Shown here piece after piece: positions 51,388 to 59,024 of a DNA stretch of 64,000 nt. Numbering within the stretch: the first letter of the stretch is position 1; each line of letters begins with the position of its first letter. The stretch covers positions 62,001 through 126,000 of the forward strand of contig NZ_JAAATR010000056.1 in assembly GCF_009907385.1 (NCBI RefSeq), read 5' to 3'. The translations under genes and the position numbers were made by a program. The notes under the pieces are model-generated. The model was not told the DNA's origin. It searched no databases and was given only the letters and a program-made list of their open reading frames with translations. The stretch is from Atlantibacter hermannii. Its GTDB lineage: Bacteria; Pseudomonadota; Gammaproteobacteria; Enterobacterales; Enterobacteriaceae.

Positions 51388-52644
51388 ATGAATTATAAGC
51401 TGCAGCTGAAAGTGCTCTCGTTTCTGCAGTTCTGCTTGTGGGGAAGCTGGCTGACCACGCTCGGCTCCTACATGTTCGTTACCCTGAAGTTCGACGGCGC
51501 GTCTATTGGCGCGGTGTACAGCTCACTCGGGATCGCGGCGGTGTTTATGCCGACGCTGCTGGGGATCGTGGCGGACAAGTGGATCAGCGCGAAATGGGTG
51601 TACGCATTCTGTCATCTGGTCGGCGCTGCGACGCTGTTTATGGCGGCCAATGTCACCACGCCCACCGAGATGTTTGTGGTGATCCTCATTAACTCGTTGG
51701 CCTATATGCCGACGCTGGGCCTGGTTAACACCATCTCCTACTACCGTTTGCAGCAGGCCGGGCGCGATATCGTTACCGACTTCCCGCCTATCCGTATCTG
51801 GGGCACCATCGGTTTTATTCTGGCAATGTGGGCGGTGAGCTTCTCCGGCTACGAACTGAGCCATATGCAGCTGTATATCGGCGGGGCGCTCTCTCTGGTG
51901 CTGGTGCTGTTTACCCTGACCCTGCCGCACGTGCCGGTGTCTAACCAGCAGAAAAACCAGAGCTGGTCGACCATGCTGGGCCTGGACGCGTTCGCGCTGT
52001 TGAAAAACAAGCGCATGGCGATCTTCTTTATCTTCTCCATGCTGCTGGGCGCGGAACTGCAAATTACCAATATGTTTGGCAACACCTTCCTGCACAGCTT
52101 CGATCAGGATCCGCTGTTCTCTGGCAGCTTTATTGTGCAACACGCCTCGGTGCTGATGTCGATTTCGCAGATTTCCGAAACCGTGTTCATCCTGACCATT
52201 CCGTTCTTCCTGAGCCGTTACGGCATCAAGAAAGTCATGCTGATCAGTATCATCGCCTGGATGCTGCGCTTCGGCCTGTTCGCCTACGGCGACCCGAGCC
52301 CGATGGGCACCGTGCTGCTGGTTCTGTCGATGATCGTTTACGGCTGCGCCTTCGACTTCTTTAACGTCTCCGGTTCGATGTTTGTTGAACAGGAAGTAAA
52401 ACCGGCCATCCGCGCCAGCGCCCAGGGCATGTTCCTGATGATGACCAACGGCTTCGGCTGTATCCTCGGCGGCGTGGTAAGCGGTAAAGTGGTTGAGCAC
52501 TACACCCTGAACGGTATTACCGACTGGCAAACCGTGTGGCTGATCTTCGCGGGCTACTCGCTGGTTCTGGCCTTCGCATTCGTGGTGCTGTTCAAGTACA
52601 AACACGTGAAAGCGCCGGTTGCAGGCGTTCCGCACAGCGCCTGA
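51388..52644 (+). CDS. nupG: Nucleoside permease NupG
   Basis: NupG (418 residues, E. coli length) is a proton-linked importer of purine and pyrimidine nucleosides, a twelve-helix major facilitator protein. MNYKLQLKVLSFLQFCLWGSWL at the start, FDGASIGAVYSS and FNVSGSMFVEQE are conserved. The ATG at 51388 with GAGGA upstream is chosen over an in-frame ATG at 51340. The 250-base upstream gap is where CRP and CytR act in E. coli; a half-site TCACA is seen near 51236, but I cannot call a full site. Confidence 0.95.
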   Translation: MNYKLQLKVLSFLQFCLWGSWLTTLGSYMFVTLKFDGASIGAVYSSLGIAAVFMPTLLGIVADKWISAKWVYAFCHLVGAATLFMAANVTTPTEMFVVILINSLAYMPTLGLVNTISYYRLQQAGRDIVTDFPPIRIWGTIGFILAMWAVSFSGYELSHMQLYIGGALSLVLVLFTLTLPHVPVSNQQKNQSWSTMLGLDAFALLKNKRMAIFFIFSMLLGAELQITNMFGNTFLHSFDQDPLFSGSFIVQHASVLMSISQISETVFILTIPFFLSRYGIKKVMLISIIAWMLRFGLFAYGDPSPMGTVLLVLSMIVYGCAFDFFNVSGSMFVEQEVKPAIRASAQGMFLMMTNGFGCILGGVVSGKVVEHYTLNGITDWQTVWLIFAGYSLVLAFAFVVLFKYKHVKAPVAGVPHSA

Positions 52645-52660
52645 CAGCCCACCTGAAAAT

Positions 52661-52692
52661 GAAAATGCCGACCACAGGGTCGGCATTTTTTT
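52661..52692. terminator. Bidirectional terminator between nupG and speC
   Basis: A stem AAAATGCCGACC/GGTCGGCATTTT with a 4-base loop and a T run that overlaps the speC stop codon, between convergent genes. Confidence 0.9.
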
Positions 52693-54826
52693 AGCCTTTC
52701 AGCACATTTCCGTAGAGCCGTTTAATCCCGTCAGCATCGGTTTCGCTGTACACGCCCTGAAGTTCCGGCGAGAAACCTGGCAGCAAATTCACGCCCTCTT
52801 CCAGCGCCAGGAAGTAACGCTGCACCGCCCCGCCCCATACTTCGCCCGGCACTACGCACAGTACGCCTGGCGGATAGGGCAGCGCCCCCTCCGCCGCGAT
52901 GCGCCCTGCGGCTTCGCTGATGCGTACCAGTTCCACGTTGCCACGGATAAACTCACGGTTGGCGTCCTGCGGATTCATCACCACCTGCGGCAGTTCGGCT
53001 TTGCGGAACATCGCTTTTTGCAGATCTTTGACGTTAAAGCTGACGTACAGGTCGTGCATTTCCTGGCACAGCTGGCGCAGCGTATAGCCCTTGTAGCGTA
53101 GCGAATATTTTTGCCAGATGGTCGGTAGCACCTCTGACAGCGGCGAATCCTGCTCGATGTGGCGCTCGAACTGCGCCAGCAGCGCCACCAGATGGGCCAT
53201 CTTCTGCGGGTTTTCCGCCGGGGTCAGCAGGAACAGGATCGAGTTGAGATCGGCTTTTTCCGGCACCAGACCGTTTTCGCGCAGGTAGTTCGCCAGAATG
53301 GTAGCCGGTACGCCGAATTCAGCATACTCGCCGGTTTGCGCGTCGATACCCGGCGTGGTGAGCAGCAGCTTGCAGGGATCGACAAAATATTGCTCATCGG
53401 CATAGCCGTCAAAACCGTGCCAACGCTCACCGGGGATAAAGCTGAAGAAGCGGCGCTCGCTGGCAATCTGCGCAGTAGGATATTCCTGCCACGGTTTACC
53501 CTCCACCAGCGGCGGCACAAAGGGTTTTATCATCGCGCACTGGCTGAGAATAGCTTTACGGGCCTCAATACCCACCTCCACGCACTCGGCCCACAGGCGG
53601 CGACCGCTCTCGCCTTCATGGATCTTGGCGTTGACGTCCAGCGCGGCAAACAGCGGATAAAACGGGCTGGTGGAGGCATGCAGCATAAACGCATTGTTCA
53701 GGCGTTTGTGCGGGCAAAACCGCGCCTGGCCGCGCAGGTGATTATCCTTTTTGTGGATTTGCGAGGTTTGGGAAAAACCGGCCTGTTGCTTGTGTACCGA
53801 CTGCGTGACAAAAATCCCCGGATCGTTTTCGTTCAGATCCAGCAGCAGCGGCGAGCAGTCGGCCATCATCGGAATAAACTGCTCGTAACCGACCCAGGCG
53901 GAGTCAAACAGGATGTAGTCGCACAGATGGCCGATTTTATCGATCACCTGCCGGGCGTTATAGATGGTGCCGTCGTAAGTGCCTAGCTGGATCACCGCCA
54001 GGCGGAACGGACGCGGTTCATCGGCGCGCGCCGGCGCCGCTTCGCGGATTAACTCGCGCAGATACGCCTCGTCGAAGCAGTGCTCGTCAATCCCGCCGAT
54101 AAAGCCGAACGGATTGCGCGCCGCTTCCAGATACACGGGCGTGGCACCCGCCTGAATTAGCGCGCCGTGATGGTTGGATTTATGGTTGTTGCGGTCGAAC
54201 AGCACCAGATCGCCACGAGTCAGCAGCGCGTTGGTCACCACTTTATTGGCGGCGGAGGTGCCGTTGAGCACGAAATAGGTTTTATCGGCGTTAAACACTT
54301 TAGCCGCGAACTTCTGCGCGTGTTTGGCCGAGCCTTCATGGATCAGTAAATCGCCCAGCTTCACATCGGCATTGCACATATCGGCGCGAAACACGTTCTC
54401 GCCAAAGAAATCGTAAAACTGACGCCCTGCCGGATGCTTTTTAAAGAACTCGCCGTGCTGATGCCCCGGGCAGGCGAAGGTGCTGTTTTGCATTTCGACG
54501 TACTGATACAGGGTATCGAAAAACGGCGGCAGCAGGTTTTCTTCATAGCGCGTGGCGGCGGCTTCCAGCTCAAGGAATGACTGGGCTTTGCCGTCAATCA
54601 CGCCGGTAATCGCGTCCAGCGCCAGCGGCGTTTCGCTCAGCGCGAACACCGGCAAATTAAATCCGCTGCGTTTCAGCAGCGCCAGAATGCCGCTGCGGGT
54701 ATCGGCAACGGTCAGCACCACGGCGGCGACATCGGTAAAGTCAGTATTATCCAGCGTCACCACCTCGCGATGAGTGGAGAGCGCGCCGGCAATGTCGTGA
54801 CTGGCTGCGATTTTTAACGATTTCAT
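52691..54826 (-). CDS. speC: Constitutive ornithine decarboxylase
   Basis: SpeC (711 residues, E. coli length) decarboxylates ornithine to putrescine, the substrate of SpeE. The N-terminal receiver-like wing, the PLP domain and the C-terminal domain are complete; the PLP lysine is in TQSVHKQQAGFSQTSQ (Lys355), preceded by FDSAWVGYEQFIP and HGALIQAGATP. The ATG at 54826 starts the homology; the frame is open for 42 more codons upstream without a match. The leader is long and structured. Confidence 0.96.
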   Translation of the reverse strand: MKSLKIAASHDIAGALSTHREVVTLDNTDFTDVAAVVLTVADTRSGILALLKRSGFNLPVFALSETPLALDAITGVIDGKAQSFLELEAAATRYEENLLPPFFDTLYQYVEMQNSTFACPGHQHGEFFKKHPAGRQFYDFFGENVFRADMCNADVKLGDLLIHEGSAKHAQKFAAKVFNADKTYFVLNGTSAANKVVTNALLTRGDLVLFDRNNHKSNHHGALIQAGATPVYLEAARNPFGFIGGIDEHCFDEAYLRELIREAAPARADEPRPFRLAVIQLGTYDGTIYNARQVIDKIGHLCDYILFDSAWVGYEQFIPMMADCSPLLLDLNENDPGIFVTQSVHKQQAGFSQTSQIHKKDNHLRGQARFCPHKRLNNAFMLHASTSPFYPLFAALDVNAKIHEGESGRRLWAECVEVGIEARKAILSQCAMIKPFVPPLVEGKPWQEYPTAQIASERRFFSFIPGERWHGFDGYADEQYFVDPCKLLLTTPGIDAQTGEYAEFGVPATILANYLRENGLVPEKADLNSILFLLTPAENPQKMAHLVALLAQFERHIEQDSPLSEVLPTIWQKYSLRYKGYTLRQLCQEMHDLYVSFNVKDLQKAMFRKAELPQVVMNPQDANREFIRGNVELVRISEAAGRIAAEGALPYPPGVLCVVPGEVWGGAVQRYFLALEEGVNLLPGFSPELQGVYSETDADGIKRLYGNVLKG

Positions 54827-55349
54827 AAGCAACAAAAGCCTTAAAGGGAGTAAGTGCCAACAGGCAAGCACAGGGAGTTCATCCCGGTATGGCGTCTTTG
54901 GTGAAACTGGAAACAGCTCCGACCGCCTGACATCAGTAAAAACAGAATGCATCTGGTCTTACTGATGTCCTGGAGTGAGCGTGCGTTGACCTCACCGCAT
55001 GGTGAGTGTAGTAGGCAATAACCAACGGAGAGCACGGGCGAGCGGCTGCGCGGCAGAACGCAGTCTGTAAGTGACAGGCGTGGAAAACGACCTCATCATA
55101 CAAGCCTCGTGTCAGGGAAGCGGAAAATTCGCGCAATCATGGCAGCTTTGCCCGGGCCGCGCAAGGCGCAATCGATAAACTGCATAATTCGGCAAAGATT
55201 ATTCAGACAAATTATTGATATTATCAGGCAGCGCAATGCAGTTAGCCACAGGCACAATACATTAACACGCACAATTAACGCATGAAAACGCATTAACCGC
55301 CCAGAGAACAGGACGGTTTTTAGCGCGGAAAGACGCATCGGGAGAACAC
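54827..55349. other. Long structured gap speC - yqgA
   Basis: A 523-base gap between divergent genes. The part next to speC holds a long hairpin, GACATCAGTAA (54929-54939) with TTACTGATGTC (54959-54969), whose 19-base loop has a further CAGA/TCTG pairing, and a second hairpin CTCACC/GGTGAG (54991-55006). Both would lie in the 5' leader of speC. The part next to yqgA is AT-rich and holds AACCG...CGGTTTTT (55295-55321). No coding potential is convincing. Confidence 0.6.
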
Positions 55350-56060
55350 ATGGTTACGGGTCCTTTTATCAATGGCACCGCCGTACTGATTGGCGGAATG
55401 CTGGGTGCGCTGCTGGGTTCGAAATTACCGGAGCGGCTGCGGGTGACGATGCCGTCGATTTTCGGCCTGGCTTCCCTTGGCATTGGCGTATTGCTGATCG
55501 TTAAATGCGCCAACCTGCCGGTGATGGTGCTCTCTACCCTGCTCGGCACCATTATCGGCGAGCTGTGCTATATGGAGCGCGGCATTAACGCCGCCGCAGG
55601 CAAAGCGCGTTCACTGCTCGACAAGGGGGGTAAAAATGGCGGCCATGACGCGTTTATCCAGAACTTCGTCGCCATTCTGATCCTGTTTTGCGCCAGCGGC
55701 ACCGGCGTGTTCGGCGCGATGCAAGAAGGCATGACTGGCGATCCGACCATTCTGATCGCCAAATCTTTTCTCGATTTCTTTACCGCGATGATTTTCGCCA
55801 CCACGCTTGGCGTGGCGGTGGCGTTTATCGCGTTTCCGCTGGTGGCAATCCAGTTAATTCTTGCCTGGTGCGCGGCGATTATTCTGCCGCTCACCACACC
55901 CGCCATGATGGCCGACTTCACCGCCGTCGGCGGCGTACTGCTGCTGGCAACCGGGCTGCGAATTTGCGGCATCAAGATGTTCCCGGTGGTAAATATGCTG
56001 CCTGCGCTGATTATCAGCATGCCCTTATCCGCGCTGTGGACGCACTTCTTTGGCGGATAA
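55350..56060 (+). CDS. yqgA: DUF554 inner membrane protein YqgA
   Basis: A 236-residue membrane protein with about seven hydrophobic segments, equivalent to E. coli YqgA. Conserved parts are GPFINGTAVLIGGMLGALLGSKLPERLR, LFCASGTGVFGAMQEGMTGDPTILIAKSFLDFFTA and LLLATGLRICGIKMFPVVNMLPAL (each split by variable loops). The transport substrate, if any, is unknown. GGGAG precedes the ATG. It lies 104 bases upstream of tRNA-Phe. Confidence 0.92.
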   Translation: MVTGPFINGTAVLIGGMLGALLGSKLPERLRVTMPSIFGLASLGIGVLLIVKCANLPVMVLSTLLGTIIGELCYMERGINAAAGKARSLLDKGGKNGGHDAFIQNFVAILILFCASGTGVFGAMQEGMTGDPTILIAKSFLDFFTAMIFATTLGVAVAFIAFPLVAIQLILAWCAAIILPLTTPAMMADFTAVGGVLLLATGLRICGIKMFPVVNMLPALIISMPLSALWTHFFGG

Positions 56061-56164
56061 AGTGGTGGGATTGTCGTCAACCTGGCGGCTTAATGCGCAT
56101 CTGAACGCAATCGGCGGAAATTTCGTTGACGCGGTACGGTGAATCGGGTTTAATGCGCCCCGTT

Positions 56165-56240
56165 GCCCGGATAGCTCAGTCGGTAGAGCAGGGGATTGAA
56201 AATCCCCGTGTCCTTGGTTCGATTCCGAGTCCGGGCACCA
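56165..56240 (+). tRNA. pheV: tRNA-Phe (GAA)
   Basis: A 76-base cloverleaf: acceptor arm GCCCGGA/TCCGGGC, D-loop AGCTCAGTCGGTAGAGC, anticodon GAA at 56198-56200 in the stem GGGGA/TCCCC, T-arm GGTTCGATTCC, and CCA encoded at the 3' end. Its place after yqgA matches E. coli pheV, a well-known integration site for genomic islands. Confidence 0.97.
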
Positions 56241-56360
56241 CTATTCAGTACCGGTTGGTCAGCTTTACATGATGTAATCCTGACGGACACGAAGATAAGC
56301 CTTTTGAAGTCAACTATGTGCAGTGTGGCACATGCAGATTGGATACAGGCTCTTGAGAAA

Positions 56361-56390
56361 CAGACCTGCTGTAGCAGGTCTGTTTTTTTT
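56361..56390 (+). terminator. Intrinsic terminator downstream of tRNA-Phe
   Basis: The stem CAGACCTGCT/AGCAGGTCTG is followed by eight T, 120 bases after the tRNA. A smaller stem ATGTGC/GCACAT (56316-56333) lies between. It probably ends the tRNA transcript. Confidence 0.88.
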
Positions 56391-56458
56391 CGTGCGTGAT
56401 ATTTACAGTTCGCCCATTACCAATGTCAAATTGTGCCCGCGCCATATTCATCAGGCCG

Positions 56459-57388
56459 CTACATGAACTCCGTTTCCAGTATATTCCGCAGGCTGTCAAC
56501 ATTCTCATCCATGTATTCCAGCGTTGACGTGATGCTCCAGCAGTTTCTTCACTATATACAGATTACATTCCGGCGATTTCATCATATGTGTTGCAACTGT
56601 ATGCCGGAGGCGATGCCGGGAGATCGGGAATTTACATTCCCCTGAAAGACGCCTGAAGAACGCTCGCAGTGGAAATTCGCTAAGGACGTCCGGGTATTTA
56701 CTCTTTCGTACCCGATCGAACCATCCCACATTGAACAACTGATTTTCGGGTTCCATTCCTGCCTGGGTGTCCTTTTTTACTCGATGTTCCAGCGAAGGAT
56801 AAAACGCTGAAACAATCGGAACGCGGTATCCCCGATGATTTTTTGCCCCTCAATATTAAGAGCAATCCACCGTTCTTTAAAATTGAGGCCACCCAGCCGG
56901 ATGTGCAGAAGCTGATTTTGCCGGATTGCGGTATAGCCAAACACATCATTATCGTCAGCCAGAACCATGCCGGGCGCAGCGCATTTCTACGGCCGTTAAA
57001 TATACCGCTCTCCCCTTGCCATCCTCTGATTCCAGATATTGCTTCATCAGCCGGCCCATCGCAGCCATACCTAACGATTCATTCAGTCCCACCCTGAAAA
57101 AATAATCCCGGGCTCCCGGACATACCGTTCTCGCAAGCTCAACAACCTCACCGAAAAGAGCTTTGCATGAAGGGTGCGTATAGCGCGGCAAATCGCCCGT
57201 ACATCCCCGGCAAAAGTTCGGACCAGACTGGCAATCGCCCATTGATTCTCCGTGACGTTAGCTTCATCTGGCTGTGTGCCGATATCCAGACGTTCAAATG
57301 CGGCCACGACCAGCAAGTCACCTTCAAGTTTTGCCTGCTCACATCAATCTTCAACAGAAAATGCGTCACCTGTCTGGTCTGTCATCAT
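56459..57388 (-). pseudogene. Degraded tyrosine recombinase (integrase)
   Basis: A tyrosine recombinase of about 309 codons broken many times. It starts at ATG 57388 with AGGAA upstream, meets an in-frame TGA after 14 codons, then continues as VVAAFERLDIGTQPDE. Homology then moves between two frames: GEVVELARTVCPGARDYFF (frame -2), GYTAIRQNQLLHIRLGGLNF with the first catalytic Arg (frame 0), LFNVGWFDRVRKS and HRLRHTVATHMM with the His-x-x-Arg box (frame -2), and TLEYMDENVDSLRNIL up to TAG at 56459 (frame 0). At least four frameshifts and one stop make it inactive. Its 3' end faces tRNA-Phe 219 bases away, so it may have been the integrase of an element inserted there. Confidence 0.8.
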
Positions 57389-57506
57389 GGTCAGTTCCTC
57401 AATAATGAAAAAGGAACCCGCTACCCATAAGGCGCTGGTTTCCTGTGCCATTACATTTATCCTTAATCGTAGATTCCATTTCTGGAGATCTATTTGCAAT
57501 AGTATA

Positions 57507-57547
57507 TAAAAAATCCAGGCTATAGGTCATAATCAAATATAGCCTGG
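57507..57547 (-). terminator. Terminator after the PixA-like gene
   Basis: A perfect 10-bp stem CCAGGCTATA/TATAGCCTGG with a 13-base loop, followed on the minus strand by a run of six T, 9 bases after the gene's stop. Confidence 0.88.
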
Positions 57548-57555
57548 AAAAGTAA

Positions 57556-58119
57556 TTAATTGACAACGATAGTTGGGTCAAGACGGCCATAACCAACCAA
57601 TACTTGCCGTTGCCCCATTGCATCAAGTTTATAAATAGCAAAATTAATAGTGAAATTTTCTGAACCAGATTTAGAAATAGAGGAACTAAATTGGCTAAAT
57701 GTCACTTCCTTATATTTCGCTGGCAAACCGTCAGCGGAATTGACATCAGGGATAACTGCCTCCTTTCGGACAAAGATATTTTGCCGAAACGGATTAAATA
57801 CCTGTTCCCCACTGACATGTTCAATTTTATATATAATAGCCGCATCATCCGAGTTGGCATATACAGACATACCTGTAAACGCGACTGAGTCGTTAACATT
57901 AGCTTTAAATTTTAGATTCGCAGTCCCTTGACCAGAAATAACTCCGCGACATTCTGATACAGTCAATTGGATCAAACTTGCATCATTAATCCAGGTTGGA
58001 TTGTTTTTATCCTGACTTAATGCCGAATATTTACTTCTGATACGATCAGTATCAATTAATGCATGCACATAAATAAACATATTACTTGCATTATCAATGC
58101 TTTTATCTTCAGTGTCCAT
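57556..58119 (-). CDS. AidA/PixA-family inclusion body protein
   Basis: A 187-residue protein of the AidA/PixA family. Typical features are HALIDTDRIRSKY, the NPTWI segment, VISGQGTANLKFKANVNDSVAF, and a C-terminal beta-rich part ending LVGYGRLDPTIVV. PixA is a major cytoplasmic crystalline-inclusion protein in Xenorhabdus, and AidA is a quorum-sensing-controlled persistence factor in Burkholderia; the molecular role is unknown. The ATG at 58119 has AAAGGAAAT just upstream. The gene is clearly more AT-rich than the chromosome around it and lies in the accessory region after tRNA-Phe. Confidence 0.75.
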   Translation of the reverse strand: MDTEDKSIDNASNMFIYVHALIDTDRIRSKYSALSQDKNNPTWINDASLIQLTVSECRGVISGQGTANLKFKANVNDSVAFTGMSVYANSDDAAIIYKIEHVSGEQVFNPFRQNIFVRKEAVIPDVNSADGLPAKYKEVTFSQFSSSISKSGSENFTINFAIYKLDAMGQRQVLVGYGRLDPTIVVN

Positions 58120-59024
58120 TTTTATTTCCTTTATTCATAAATCATCAGATTAAAAATAAGCATTATTAAAACAAACAGCAACGAGCCCTTTAAATAAAGG
58201 CAACCTCCTCTTATATTCAGGATTTAAAAAACCTGACTCAGGTGAAACCGACAAAATAAAGCTAAACTTTTTTTAATGCTATTATAGTGATCCAGCTATC
58301 AATACCTATATAAAGTTTAGTGATGCTCGTACAACCTGCTCTCAGTTACATTCAAGACCGCCATAACAACACAACAAATATATAAAAAATTTATTCCTCC
58401 AAAGAAAAGTATTATCCATCCTTTATTTTATATACAATCCAATATAAAAATAGAATTGATTGACGATATCAAGCATAAACAAAAAAGGCCCGATACCATC
58501 CTGGTTACTGGCCTCTGAACTTGTACTACGGGTTCATCGTTAATATCGCTTCTCCGGGCCAGGACCATCGGGCCGACGTGTAGTTTCCTGGAGGATCACG
58601 CCTTGCAACTTCGCATCAGGTAAGGAGCGAGATGCCAGACTGCCGGTTATCCGCCAGTGACGCTGGCGGAAGCGCGATGCAGCGCGCAATATCGCCCCGC
58701 CCTGCCTTTGAAACGCCTGCCGGAGAAGAGGAAGGTTATAAAGGTCGCTGTTAACCCGGCTGACGCTGGAATTCAATCTGCACCTTTTCCTGCGCTCCAG
58801 CGAGCCGCGCGGGAGAGAGTAGCAAAGCGGCTGTGCAGATATATCGGGATGGCCATATATTCACATCACTTAAATAAAAACAAAATATATTTTCAAAATA
58901 AATGAAACAAAACTCACACACATTTGACAGGCGTCATAAAACAGGACGGGGAGTCGTTTTTAAATAGTCCATCCTTTGTCAGTGGCGTTATTTCTTTTTC
59001 CGGTTATGCGCAGATAAGGTTGTC
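58120..59024. other. Mosaic non-coding DNA between the PixA-like gene and rhs
   Basis: About 900 bases. The first 370 (58120-58490) are strongly AT-rich and should hold the PixA-like promoter. At 58491-58514 a minus-strand hairpin with a T run looks like a terminator; 58540-58840 switches to GC-rich DNA, with a stem CCGCCAG/CTGGCGG at 58651-58669; then an AT-rich strip leads into rhs. A 78-codon minus frame ends at 58540 just before that terminator and may be the tail of a lost gene; I do not recognise it. Confidence 0.55.
58491..58514 (-). terminator. Terminator-like hairpin (minus strand)
   Basis: AGGCC...GGCCT with an inner ACCA/TGGT pairing, followed on the minus strand by six T. It lies 26 bases after the stop of an unrecognised 78-codon minus frame. 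Confidence 0.55.

Noticed and set aside
54841..55136. Short minus frames (64 and 67 codons) as speC leader peptides
   Set aside because: No Shine-Dalgarno sequence and no regulatory codon pattern was seen, and they cross the hairpins.
56459..57388. An intact island integrase
   Set aside because: The catalytic boxes are in different frames and an in-frame stop follows the first 14 codons.
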